Part shown: positions 36,673 to 45,098 of the stretch, in pieces
How positions within the stretch are numbered: the first letter of the stretch is position 1
Layout: every line of letters starts with the position of its first letter
DNA from: Azospirillum tabaci
Lineage (GTDB): Bacteria > Pseudomonadota > Alphaproteobacteria > Azospirillales > Azospirillaceae
Reading direction: 5' to 3'
Length of the DNA: 51,307 bases
NCBI RefSeq assembly: GCF_014596085.1
Contig: NZ_JACCJY010000041.1
Coordinates: forward strand, 1 to 51,307
Translations under genes and position numbers: made by a program
Notes under the pieces: generated by a model
Told to the model about the DNA's origin: nothing
Database searches by the model: none
What the model saw: only the letters and a program-made list of their open reading frames with translations

Positions 36673-37452
36673 TCAGCCCGCGTGGCGGGCGACGAATTGG
36701 CGGCTGCGCTCGTGCCGGGGCGCACTGAAGAAGCTGCGGGCGGGCACGTCCTCCACCACCTCCCCCTGCACCATGAAGATGACGCGGTCGGCGAATTCCT
36801 TGGCGATGGCCATTTCGTGCGTCGCGATCAGCATGGTGTAGCCCTGCTCCGCCAGATTCCGGATGGTCAGGATCACCTCCTGCGACAATTCCGGGTCGAG
36901 TGCGCTGGTCGGCTCGTCCAGCAGCATGACGCTGGGCGACAGGGCCAGGGCGCGGGCGATGGCGACGCGTTGCTGCTGCCCGCCCGACAGTTCGGACGGG
37001 TAGCGGTTCGCCTTGTCGGGCAGGCCGACCTTCGCCAGCAACTCGCGCGCCAGCGCCTCGGCCTGGGGTTTTGACATGCGCAGCACATGGACCGGGCCGC
37101 TCATCACGTTGTCGAGCACGGTCATGTGGCGGAACAGGTTGAAGCTCTGGAACACCATGCCGATGGAGCGGCGCTGGGCGCTGATCTCCTTGTCGGACAT
37201 CTCGTGCAGGGTGTCGCCGACCTCGCGGTAGCCGATGAGCTGGCCGTGCACGTAGATGCGGCCCGCGCTGATCGTCTCCAGATGGTTGATGCAGCGCAGC
37301 AGGGTGGATTTCCCGGCTCCGGACGGGCCGAGAAGGGTGACCACCTCTCCCGGCGCGATGGAAACCGAAACGTTCTTCAGGATCTCGACCGAACCGTAGG
37401 ATTTCGAGACGGAGTCGAGAACCACGGCCGCGGCCTTGACGGGTGTGTCCAT
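36673..37452 (-). CDS. Polar amino acid ABC transporter ATPase
   Basis: This 259-residue ATPase has Walker A GPSGAGKST, Q-loop QSFNLFRHMTVLDN, signature LSGGQQQRVAIARAL and Walker B VMLLDEPTSALDP, with switch His in ATHEMAIAKEFAD. That sequence is typical of the GlnQ/HisP group. ATG at 37452 has AGAGG upstream. It works with the permease at 37470 and the binding protein at 38324. Confidence 0.93.
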   Translation of the reverse strand: MDTPVKAAAVVLDSVSKSYGSVEILKNVSVSIAPGEVVTLLGPSGAGKSTLLRCINHLETISAGRIYVHGQLIGYREVGDTLHEMSDKEISAQRRSIGMVFQSFNLFRHMTVLDNVMSGPVHVLRMSKPQAEALARELLAKVGLPDKANRYPSELSGGQQQRVAIARALALSPSVMLLDEPTSALDPELSQEVILTIRNLAEQGYTMLIATHEMAIAKEFADRVIFMVQGEVVEDVPARSFFSAPRHERSRQFVARHAG

Positions 37453-37469
37453 AGGGACCTCTGGGGGGC

Positions 37470-38303
37470 TTACCGCTGGGGGAAGGTCTTTTCGAGCGCG
37501 GTCTGAACGGCGGTGGCGAAGGCGGTCATCACCAGATACCAAAAGGCCGCCACGGCCAGCAGCTCAACCACCATAAAATTGGACGAGTAGATGTCCGTGG
37601 TGATGCGCAGCAACTCCAGGAAGCCGATCGCCGAGGCCAGCGAGGTGGACTTCAGCAGCATGATGTACTGGTTGCCGCCCGCCGGGATGATGATGCGCCC
37701 GGCCTGCGGGATGACGATGTGGCGCAGCACCTGATACTCGGTCATGCCGATGGCGCGGGCCGCGGCGCGCTGCCCCTTGTCCACCGCCAGGATGCCGGCG
37801 CGGATGATCTCCGCCATGTAGGCGCCTTCGGCGAGGGCGAGGCCGGCGAGCGCCGCCACGAAGGGCGTGACCACCGCCGTGGTCGGCGCGTCCACCACCA
37901 CGACGTCGGTGAAGGGAACCGCCAGATAAACGCGCTGGAACATGGTCGGCAGCGCGTTGAACCAGAACAGGAGCTGGATCAGCATCGGCGTGCCGCGGAA
38001 GAAATACACGTAGGTCGCCGACAGGGCGGCGAGGATCGGGTTGCCGCTGACCCTCATCAGGGCGACGACCAGACCGATGACGCTGGCCACCACCAGCGCC
38101 AGCGTGCCGAGGATCAGGGCGTTGCGCGCGCCGATCAGCACCTGCTCGCTGGTCAGGTAGGAGAGGAACACCTCCACATTCATGATCTTCGCGCGGACAC
38201 CCGCGCTGATCAGCATGAACACAGCCAGGAGAACGATCGCGCTGAGGAGCCAGGCTCCCCAACGCCACCGGTGCTTGACGCGGACAGACCGTGGTTCGGC
38301 CAT
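37470..38303 (-). CDS. Polar amino acid ABC transporter permease
   Basis: This 277-residue permease has five to six helices. The GARNALILGTLALVVASVIG region opens the transmembrane domain, and EGAYMAEIIRAGILAVDKGQ is the EAA-type loop that contacts the ATPase. Start choice: ATG at 38303 just before a basic segment; a GTG at 38321 has AGAGGA at good spacing and lies only 2 bp after the binding-protein stop, so it is a serious alternative. It is HisM/GlnP-like with one permease gene, so the channel is probably a homodimer. Confidence 0.9.
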   Translation of the reverse strand: MAEPRSVRVKHRWRWGAWLLSAIVLLAVFMLISAGVRAKIMNVEVFLSYLTSEQVLIGARNALILGTLALVVASVIGLVVALMRVSGNPILAALSATYVYFFRGTPMLIQLLFWFNALPTMFQRVYLAVPFTDVVVVDAPTTAVVTPFVAALAGLALAEGAYMAEIIRAGILAVDKGQRAAARAIGMTEYQVLRHIVIPQAGRIIIPAGGNQYIMLLKSTSLASAIGFLELLRITTDIYSSNFMVVELLAVAAFWYLVMTAFATAVQTALEKTFPQR

Positions 38304-38323
38304 GGCGCAGCTCGCAGCCACTG

Positions 38324-39229
38324 TCACTTCCTCTTGCTGGCGGGCAGGTTGATGGTGATCTCCGGCAGCGCGCCACCCTCGATCTCCCATTTGGAGAGGA
38401 TGGCCTTGTAGGTGCCGTCGGCCAGCATGCTCTGCGTCGCCTTCTGGACCGCATCCTTCAACGTGGAGTTCTTCGGAAAGCCCCAGGACGTGACATAGGG
38501 GGTCAGAATGTGGTTGCCGCCGGCGATGGCGTATTTGCCGGGCATCTGGCTCTTCATGTAGACCAGCGCCGGGAAGTCGCCCAGATAGCCGTCCACGCGC
38601 CCGAGGTCGAGCTGCATGCGGGCGTCCGGGGCGGCGGGAAGCTGGTTGGCGGTGATCGGCTGCTTGCCGCCGGACACGCAGGTCTCCGACGCTTTTTCCA
38701 CCGCGGCCATGATGACGCGGCTGCCCAGCAGGGTGGCGACCGACTTGCCGCAGAAATCGGCGATGGTCGTGTACTTCTCGGCGTCCGCCGCCCGCACCAG
38801 GATGCTGCCGCCGGACATCATGTAATTGACGAAGTCGACCTTCTGCTCGCGCTCCTCGGTGTCGCTGATGCCGCCCGACGCGACGTCGAAGCGGCCCGCC
38901 TCCAGGCCGGGGATCAGCGCCGCATACTCGCCGTGCACGAAGGTGATGGAGAGGCCCAGGCGCTTGCCGATCTCGTTGAGCAGATCGACAGAAACACCCA
39001 CCGGCTCCGTCTTGCCGTCCTGGCGGAACTCCACCGGAGGGAACGTCTGCTGGGAGCCGACGCGCAGGGTGCCGGCGTCGCGGATCGGCTTCGGGACCAG
39101 GCTGGCGGCTTCGGGTTTGGTGGGGGCCGCACCGCCTTGAGCGTGGGCGGCCGTGTGCAGCGACATCGAGAACACGCAGGCGGCCAAGGCCGCGAAGACG
39201 GCGGGCTTGGCATCACGGGATAGGCGCAT
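38324..39229 (-). CDS. Polar amino acid ABC transporter substrate-binding protein
   Basis: This 301-residue protein has a signal peptide (hydrophobic residues 10-30, cleavage after AHAQ) and a type II binding fold of the SBP_bac_3 family. Key segments are GTLRVGSQQTFPPVEF, GVSVDLLNEIGKRLGL and GLEAGRFDVASGGISDTEER. The ATG at 39229 has AGGAGA upstream. The aromatic and acidic residues of the ligand pocket cannot be assigned with confidence. Together with the neighbouring gamma-glutamylcyclotransferase-like gene it hints at glutamate-like or gamma-glutamyl ligands, but the sequence does not prove this. Confidence 0.9.
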   Translation of the reverse strand: MRLSRDAKPAVFAALAACVFSMSLHTAAHAQGGAAPTKPEAASLVPKPIRDAGTLRVGSQQTFPPVEFRQDGKTEPVGVSVDLLNEIGKRLGLSITFVHGEYAALIPGLEAGRFDVASGGISDTEEREQKVDFVNYMMSGGSILVRAADAEKYTTIADFCGKSVATLLGSRVIMAAVEKASETCVSGGKQPITANQLPAAPDARMQLDLGRVDGYLGDFPALVYMKSQMPGKYAIAGGNHILTPYVTSWGFPKNSTLKDAVQKATQSMLADGTYKAILSKWEIEGGALPEITINLPASKRK

Positions 39230-39361
39230 TGCAGAAGTCTCCTGGTTCCGAAAGCGGTGAGAACGTGAGGTGCTGCACACGGCGCGGGGTTGCGGTCCCG
39301 CCCCGGATCGTGGTTCGGCGGCGCCCGCCCCGGGTGTCAAGCGCGGAGCGGGCGCGGCACC

Positions 39362-39862
39362 TCACCGCGTCTCGGCGGAGCGCCCGGGAATGGCCGACGG
39401 ATTCGGACGATCGGCGCGCGGGCAAGGCCCCGCCTCTTCATACATGGCCAGAACGGAGCGGACGTAATCGTCCGGGAAGCCCCAATGCTTCATGCCGGCG
39501 GGAATGTGGTCCCAGTAGAAATTCGGCGGACGCATCGCCACGCCCGGCGTGATCAGGCGGTAGGTCCAGCAGTCGTAGACCTTGCCGTCGTCGCCACGCG
39601 CCGAGACGAAGCAGCGCTCGAAGTCGTCATAATCCTCTTCGAAATGGTGCTCGGGATGCTCGACGACGATGCCCAGCACGTTGTTGCCCCAGGCACGCCC
39701 CGTGTTGGACAGGTGGCACCAGCCGCGGTCGGTGCGCGTGCCGGCGGCGTGAAACTCCAGCTTGTGATTCGCGACGTGGCCCTTGGTGATCACCTTGGCG
39801 TCCGGGAAGTACCGGTGAAGCTCCGGCGGATTCAGCCACGTGCAATATCCGAAGTAGTACAT
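39362..39862 (-). CDS. Gamma-glutamylcyclotransferase-like protein
   Basis: This 166-residue protein resembles the AIG2/gamma-glutamylcyclotransferase fold: it starts YYFGYCTWLNPPELHRYF, has KGHVANHKLEFH, then NVLGIVVEHPEHHFEEDYD. The canonical glycine-rich YGSN loop reads YCTW here, so the pocket differs from verified enzymes, and glutamyl cyclase activity is not assured. ATG at 39862 has GAGG upstream. The C-terminal 25 residues are basic and probably disordered. It is the first gene of the ABC/GntR operon, downstream of a perfect palindrome. Confidence 0.78.
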   Translation of the reverse strand: MYYFGYCTWLNPPELHRYFPDAKVITKGHVANHKLEFHAAGTRTDRGWCHLSNTGRAWGNNVLGIVVEHPEHHFEEDYDDFERCFVSARGDDGKVYDCWTYRLITPGVAMRPPNFYWDHIPAGMKHWGFPDDYVRSVLAMYEEAGPCPRADRPNPSAIPGRSAETR

Positions 39863-39921
39863 CTCGACCTCAATTTGGGTGGTACGGAGTGGGCTGGTCG
39901 ATCCGTTCTCCGATCGCCGCA

Positions 39922-39947
39922 TTCCGTATATGTTACGATATACGGAA
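39922..39947. promoter_or_regulatory. Perfect palindrome before the ABC/GntR operon
   Basis: The arms TTCCGTATAT and ATATACGGAA are perfect and separated by 6 bases, 60-85 bp upstream of the first gene start. The inner part is GTATA-N8-TATAC (39926-39943), as also seen before lrp. GntR regulators of the FCD group often bind GTATAC-like palindromes, and a GntR gene lies in this operon. The strength of the repeat makes an operator likely. Confidence 0.72.
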
Positions 39948-40105
39948 ACGGATACGATGGCAACGCGGAATCTGGCGGCGTTGTCGCGGTGGCGGTTTTC
40001 AGGTGATGGGACCGCCGTTCAGGCCGGCAGGCACCGGCCTCGGCGAGCCTCCTCCGGATCAGTGGACAGCGTTGTTGAGCCCACGCTGGGAGCGGAGGGA
40101 TGCAC

Positions 40106-40225
40106 ATGACAACGAAGCGGTGCTTCTTCACGGATGAGATCAGGCGGTGGGCCGTGGCCCTGTTGGAAAGCAGAGGCCGGCCCCTGGAGCAGGTTGCCGA
40201 GGACCGGTGCCTTCCGTCTTGCGGG
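40106..40225 (+). pseudogene. IS3-type OrfA transposase N-terminal remnant
   Basis: The translated start MTTKRCFFTDEIRRWAVALLE with RGRPLEQVAED resembles the N-terminus of OrfA of IS3 family elements. Similarity stops at about residue 40, where the next codons read into unrelated sequence. An ATG at 40106 with GGAGGG upstream keeps the original start. This marks the left edge of the accessory region. Confidence 0.6.
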
Positions 40226-40272
40226 GGCATCCGCCCACACCATCGCGCTCGGCCTGCTTGGCCGAGACGCCG

Positions 40273-40942
40273 TCATGGACCCGGTACGGTGCCTAGGACA
40301 CCCAGTGCCTGCGCCCCATCGTTCGGTTCTCGAACCGCACGCCGTCCACGGCGCCCCCGCCTCCGGGGCGGATCGGTGTCGGAAGCCGGGTTTCGGCCGC
40401 TGCCGCTCCGCTTCCCCCGCTGTTTCTTCCGACCCCGTTCCTCCGACTTCTCGGTGGCTGCCAAAAGGGTGTTCGTCAGTTCCTGCGGCAGGATCGGCTC
40501 GAGCGACGGAGCGAACGACAACCGCACCGGTCCCAGAACCTGGCCGCAGTTCATGCCCATGCGCATCACCGCTTCAAAAGTGCGGATGTCGAAGAAGTGG
40601 CCGCATATGAAACGGCGCACCGCCTGACCGGTGGTGCCGTGTATCCGGTTGAGCATTCGCTGCACCGGGCGCGGCCAAGACGGTGGCGGCGCGTCGTTGC
40701 CGGTTGTCGGCGAAAGTTCGCGGCGGAATCTGAACGTCGCCGTTCCGCATGGCATGGCGCACGGAGGCAACCGGAATGCGGTCGATGATCCAGCGCAGCC
40801 CGGGGCGCCAACACACGGCGTCGCAGATACCGTGAGCGGTGGGCAGAGCAATCACATCGTAGGAGACGCGTCCGGTCTCGAACTCCGCGCGACAGAAGCA
40901 AGATCGGATCCCCGAGGAGCGCAATGCAACGCTGCGCGGCAT
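40273..40942 (-). pseudogene. Unknown gene with frameshift, next to the iteron-like array
   Basis: An ATG at 40942 has AGGAGG seven bases upstream, the strongest ribosome site in this stretch. From there a high-GC3 frame (YDVIALPTAHGICDAVCWRP, then IIDRIPVASVRHAMRNGD) runs to about 40680. The following coding-like sequence (TTGQAVRRFICGHFFDIR, then FEAVMRMGMNCGQVLGPV) continues in another minus frame, so one frameshift breaks a protein of about 220 residues. It ends with a basic tail (EERGRKKQRGKRSG). No family is recognised. The iteron-like array at 41020-41221 lies just upstream. A replication initiator or a DNA-binding regulator would fit that arrangement; both are guesses. Confidence 0.45.
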
Positions 40943-41019
40943 GGAGAGCCTCCTGCGGTGAGCGTTCACCAGCAGGGCATTCATTTTTCATTTCGCTGAG
41001 AGCACACGGTTGTTGCGGA

Positions 41020-41221
41020 CCATTTTATGGTTCCGCGGAGTGCGGTTTATGGGTGCTCTCGCAACAGTTTACGGTTCCATCCAGAGGTCCTCTGCAAGGA
41101 ACCATATAGTACATCCACCACCTGTTGATTCCATTGAAAAATTCAGAGAATTTAGAACCATAAGATGCCTCATCGGAACCATAAAATGGCCTCCAGAGAC
41201 GCCCCTGGAACCATAAATTGG
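41020..41221. repeat. Iteron-like array of GGAACCATAAA elements
   Basis: At least seven copies of a GGAACCATAAAATGG-like element lie in 202 bp. Minus-oriented copies are at 41020-41034, 41042-41056 (weak) and 41064-41078, each 22 bp apart. Plus-oriented copies are at 41098-41112, 41154-41168, 41175-41189 and 41207-41221. The copies at 41020 and 41175 are perfect 15-base matches in opposite orientation. A small stem (GGTTT with AAACC) follows at 41221-41236. The DNA is far richer in A and T than its surroundings. Such regular spacing is seen in replication iterons and in arrays for a self-regulating DNA-binding protein. Confidence 0.62.
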
Positions 41222-41399
41222 TTTGGCGAAAAACCAAAATAAACAAATCTGATTAGTGAAATTCAGCGCGCGCTCACATACACGTTATGCGAGCCACCTG
41301 TCAATTTCTGAAGTGGACGGCACTGCCGTTCAAAAGGCAATTGCATCAAAACCTTCTACTCTTTAATAATTTTACCAGCTTCTCTTCCCCTCCCGCAGA

Positions 41400-41627
41400 T
41401 CAAGAAGTTCGGGCGATACGGACTGAGAGCACGTCAGTGAGTAGGTCTTGAACAGCGCAGTGCAGGAGTTCAATGGTATGGCCATTCTGCGATTGGAGCG
41501 AAACGGCGCAATTACCGTCGCTGAGCACGGCGAACCAGACCGTGTCCTGGACCCCACTGATACCGACGGCGCGTGAAGGCTTCCATTGCTTGGAAATCAA
41601 GCGAATTGCGGCCACCAGTGGAACCAT
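41400..41627 (-). CDS. Doubtful small ORF next to IS630
   Basis: This 75-codon ORF (start in the IS630 end, stop at 41400) has no recognised family and shares its first codons with the IS630 end, so the native gene, if any, was shorter or disrupted. Segments such as NGHTIELLHCAVQDLLTDVL look coding-like in composition. The stretch 41240-41400 has no other candidate and is AT-rich. It could be the 3' remnant of a gene cut by the insertion. Confidence 0.25.
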   Translation of the reverse strand: MVPLVAAIRLISKQWKPSRAVGISGVQDTVWFAVLSDGNCAVSLQSQNGHTIELLHCAVQDLLTDVLSVRIARTS

Positions 41628-42749
41628 GTCGCGGCTCGAATGCGATCGGGATTATCGGCGAGACCGCAGCAGCGATCGGCGAGTGCTTGATCGAGGGCAT
41701 CGAGATCCTCGAAGTAGGTGTTGGCGATCGTCTCGTTAGTCAGTGGCCAGAGATGCTCGGCGGGCTGCAGTTCGGGGGAATACGGGGGTAAGAACTCCAG
41801 CGTGAGGCCCTCCGGGATGTCCAGCGTGCCGGCGACATGCCAGCCCGCGCCATCGAGGACGATGAGCACGTTCTTGGTGGGCCCGGCTCCGACCTCGCGG
41901 GCAAAGGCGTCCAGGATGGCACCGAACATGGGCGCATCGAGGCCATCGGCGAGGAACCAGATCACCTGTCCGGTGCTCGGCCGCACGAAGCCCGCGAGAT
42001 ACATCCACTCGAAGCGCTGGTGGCCGCGCGCGACCGGCCGGTGGCCGCGCGGCGCCCACACCCGGCGGAGCACCGGCTTGAGCCCGACGCGATGCTCGTC
42101 CATTGCCCACACCTCCAAGGGTGTGTCCGGGTCTTCCTGCTGGAGCGCCTGCACACGGCGGCGAAATCGAGCTTTGAAGACCTCCTGGGCCAAGGGATCG
42201 GCTTCGGCGTGGCGGGGGCGCGGCACTTGGCGGGTGAAGCCGAGACGGCCCAGATAGTCGGTGCCGCGCCGGGGGGAGACGAGCCGTCCGAGCATGCCGG
42301 CGATCCACTGGGCGACCGAGCGGCCCGTCCACAATCCGCGGTCGGGCGGTGGATCGGCCAGGCTAGTCCTCAGGCTTTGTCGCTGGTTTTCGTCGAGCAG
42401 CGGTCTGGCGTCCCTTGCGGCGGCAGGCGGATGCCCCGCATCCGCTGAGAGCCGGGGTTGAACTGGCGCTGGTCACCCAGCCCCGCAACCCCGGCCTCGT
42501 TATAGCGTCCCACGATGACGCTGACCCAGCGCGGCGTGTACCCCGTCACCTCGGCCCCGAACTGGGCCGAGCGCCCGCTGGTCAGCAGCCAGATGATTTG
42601 TAGATGCGTCCGCTCCGTCGCATCTGTTGCCGCCTTGTACAGCCGATGCAACTCATCGGCTCCAAGGTGATGAACCAGGTGAACCTTGCTGCCCATACCA
42701 AATCAGGTGGATTGGCACAGCCTCATTGGAAGCCTTCAAACGCCGGCCG
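41563..42749 (-). mobile_element. IS630 family insertion sequence, complete
   Basis: The two ends carry imperfect terminal inverted repeats. The left end includes GGCGCGTGAAGGCTTCCA and the right end, read on the other strand, GGCGTTTGAAGGCTTCCA; about 22 of 28 bases match. Each end is flanked by the dinucleotide TA (41561-41562 and 42750-42751), the target duplicated by IS630 elements. The transposase occupies the inside in two frames. About 1.19 kb fits the family. Confidence 0.88.
41597..42696 (-). CDS. IS630 transposase in two overlapping frames
   Basis: The first frame (42696 to 42370) encodes an N-terminal helix-turn-helix part (ELHRLYKAATDATERTHLQI, then GYTPRWVSVIVGRYNEAGV). The second frame begins inside it (DENQRQSLRTSLADPPPDRG) and encodes the DDE domain down to 41597: VWAMDEHRVGLKP, LIVLDGAGWH and PPYSPELQPAEHLW carry the acidic triad. 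The switch, somewhere near 42400, may be programmed translational frameshifting, as in many IS630 elements, or a mutation. If programmed, the element is potentially active. Confidence 0.82.
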
Positions 42750-42813
42750 TATCAGACGACTGCAGCGATCTTGGAGTTTCTCGGGCAACCTTGAATCATC
42801 TTCGGGCCGTACA

Positions 42814-43674
42814 TCATGCGGTCGCATTCACGAGATGGCCCGATACGGTCGAGATGAACGCACGAAGACGCTGAAGACGCCGTAGGTCCCGGTGATATCC
42901 CATCCAGATGTCTCGCGCCGGCGGCGGCGTCGGCAGGTCCAGTCTGCGAATACCCGGGATCTGATTGCCGACCACGCGGGGCAGGACGGCGATTCCGACG
43001 CCTTGCCTGCACATGCGCCCCTGGACGTTCCGGTTGTTCGATCGCAGGACCGGCCTCGCGTTGGGGAAACTCTCGATAAGCCACGCGATGTCAGGGAAAT
43101 GGCCGGTGGAAGTGTCGTGGGTGATCAGCCGGAAACCGGTCCCATCGCCATATTTCGGCTCCTGCGCCTCTTCCGCGATGTAAACGCCGTACTCAAGGCG
43201 GAAGAGCCGTCGCTGAACAACGTCAGCGGTGTCGAACGGAACGATACGGAAAGCGACGTCAGCCTCCCGCTGGGCGAGATTGAACAGGCGCGTGCCGGTC
43301 AGGATCTCGACGTCGACATTGGGGTAGGCTTTGGAGAAATCCGCAAGGATGGGAGGCAAGACATAGGCCCCGAACCAGTCCGCGGATGAAATGCGCAGAC
43401 TGCCTTTGAGGTTCTGCTCCTGCCCCGCAAGCCGGCGCTCCATCGCCAGCGCGCTTTCCTCCATCTGCTCCGCCAACGCGATGATCCCGTGGCCCTCTTC
43501 GGTCAGAACAAGACCGTCCGCGGTGCGCTGGAAGAGCGTGTGACCGATCGCCTGCTCAAGTGCGCGGAGGCGCCGGCCGACGGTCGGGTGGCTTGTCTGA
43601 AGAGACCGCGCGGCGGCGCCGAGCGTGCCGGATCGCGCAATCGCGAGAAAGACTCTGACGTCACTCCAATCCAT
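42814..43674 (-). CDS. LysR family transcriptional regulator
   Basis: This 286-residue regulator has the LysR helix-turn-helix (RVFLAIARSGTLGAAARSLQ, then SHPTVGRRLRALEQAIG) and the two-lobe effector domain. It starts at ATG 43674 (MDWSDVR), the usual opening of this subgroup. It lies next to the right end of IS630 and is divergent from the oxidoreductase cluster at 44202, so it probably controls that cluster. The effector is unknown. Confidence 0.9.
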   Translation of the reverse strand: MDWSDVRVFLAIARSGTLGAAARSLQTSHPTVGRRLRALEQAIGHTLFQRTADGLVLTEEGHGIIALAEQMEESALAMERRLAGQEQNLKGSLRISSADWFGAYVLPPILADFSKAYPNVDVEILTGTRLFNLAQREADVAFRIVPFDTADVVQRRLFRLEYGVYIAEEAQEPKYGDGTGFRLITHDTSTGHFPDIAWLIESFPNARPVLRSNNRNVQGRMCRQGVGIAVLPRVVGNQIPGIRRLDLPTPPPARDIWMGYHRDLRRLQRLRAFISTVSGHLVNATA

Positions 43675-44201
43675 GACAACCACCCACACAAATCTGAACG
43701 CCAAGAGTACAGTTATGTCACTTATTGAACAAATCTAAATACCTAGATTGCCTTCATCGTCTGGAGATGCGTCCTGCTGCGGATCCGCCAGACCCATGCG
43801 GGCCGCCGCTTGGGTGAAGGAATGGTGACCCTGGCTGTGGGGCCCAAGGAAAGCTCGTCCGGACGGAACAGAGAGGATTTTCCTGATGGGTCGCGGAACG
43901 CGGCGGCCCGCCTCGATACTCGCAAATGAGGACCTCGACGATGATCCAGCCATGCCTGTCGATTCTGAGAACCGCTGATCTCTCCAGGTCTGCGCCCCGG
44001 CGCGTCGCAGCGATCGGCGGTGCCCTCAATGCGCTCTGCGGGGCGTGCGCCGATGCTGGCCAACTTGCTCACGCCTTCGTTGGGGCTCTCCTCTGCATCG
44101 CCACCAGCCAAATCGTCGGCGCAGGTCTCGGCCTCACGATCGCCTGGCAGCCTGCGTCCGATCCCGCACACGGCCCTCATCCGAACAACAGGAGAAAGAA
44201 C
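43675..44201. other. 527-bp gap between lysR and the oxidoreductase operon
   Basis: Besides the divergent promoters no gene is supported. A minus-strand frame at 43735-43953 contains coding-like text (SQGHHSFTQAAARMGLADPQ) but has no recognised family or good start. It may be the tail of a gene lost by rearrangement. Part of the region reads in frame into the oxidoreductase without a ribosome site. Confidence 0.35.
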
Positions 44202-45098
44202 ATGCAGATCGGGTTTGTCGGTCTCGGCAATATGGGCTCGGCAATGGCCCTGAATCTGGTGAAGGCAGGCAATGACGTGCGGGCCTGGAACCGCAGCAGG
44301 GTCGCGCAAGATAGCATTCCCAGGGTAACGCTGGTCAAGCGCGCGGCGGATGCATTCCAGGCTGACACGGTCTTCACGATGCTATCCGACGACCCTGCCA
44401 TTCGGGAGGTGATCCTTGATGCCGGCCTGCTGGCAAGCGCGCGACCAGGGCTGACCCATGTCGTCACATCGACGATCTCGGTCGCCTTCGCGCGGGAACT
44501 GGAACTGCTGCACGAAGAGGCAGGCCTTGGCTATGTGTCCGCACCGGTCCTCGGGCGACCGAACGTAGCGGCGAGTGGCCAGCTTAACATCCTGGCGGCC
44601 GGGAAGGCCGATGCCGTCGCCGCGGTCGAACCGCTGCTCGCTTCACTCAGCAAAAAGGTCTGGAAGTTGGGGGAGAGCCCCGCTCGGGCGAATACGGCGA
44701 AGCTCGCCTGCAATATGATGATCGCCATGGCTATCGAGGCGATGGCTGAGGGTGTCGTGCTGACCGAGAGTGTCGGCATCGACCGTGCGGATTTCTTTGA
44801 ACTCATCCTGGGCACCCTTTTCTCGGGGCGCGCCTATGAGAGCTACAGCGCGCAGATCACGGAACGATCATTCGAGCCGGGTTTTAAAGCCGAGCTCGCG
44901 CTTAAGGACATGCGTCTCGCGACTGAGGCCAGCAACGAGATCGGACGCACGCTCCCAATGCTCGATGCTGTCCGCGAGGGGCTCAGCAAAGCTGTCTCGG
45001 CGGGCTTTGGGAAGAAGGATTGGTCGATCATGGCCGACATGACGGTTCGCGACGGCGACAGCTTGGCGTCGTCTGAAAGCAACTCGGAGAAAAAATAA
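44202..45098 (+). CDS. NAD(P)-dependent oxidoreductase, 3-hydroxyisobutyrate dehydrogenase family
   Basis: This 298-residue enzyme starts with the Rossmann motif IGFVGLGNMGSAMALNLVKAG and has the family lysine region NTAKLACNMMIAMAIEAMAEG. The C-terminal part (LALKDMRLATEASNEIGRTLP) is the dimerisation domain. AGGAGA precedes the ATG at 44202. Members reduce or oxidise hydroxyacids or small aldehydes. The stop codon overlaps the next gene by one base. Confidence 0.88.
   Translation: MQIGFVGLGNMGSAMALNLVKAGNDVRAWNRSRVAQDSIPRVTLVKRAADAFQADTVFTMLSDDPAIREVILDAGLLASARPGLTHVVTSTISVAFARELELLHEEAGLGYVSAPVLGRPNVAASGQLNILAAGKADAVAAVEPLLASLSKKVWKLGESPARANTAKLACNMMIAMAIEAMAEGVVLTESVGIDRADFFELILGTLFSGRAYESYSAQITERSFEPGFKAELALKDMRLATEASNEIGRTLPMLDAVREGLSKAVSAGFGKKDWSIMADMTVRDGDSLASSESNSEKK

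Noticed and set aside
40566..40991. Third minus-strand frame over the frameshifted gene
   Set aside because: It is rich in Arg/Ser/Cys shadow text; the other two frames carry the coding-like composition.
41020..41221. Reading the GGAACCATAAA copies as IS terminal repeats
   Set aside because: There are at least seven copies in both orientations with regular 21-22 bp steps and no transposase between them; the IS630 ends have a different sequence.
43926..44201. In-frame N-terminal extension of the oxidoreductase
   Set aside because: It would precede the Rossmann fold by 92 residues without ribosome site; AGGAGA lies just before the ATG at 44202.
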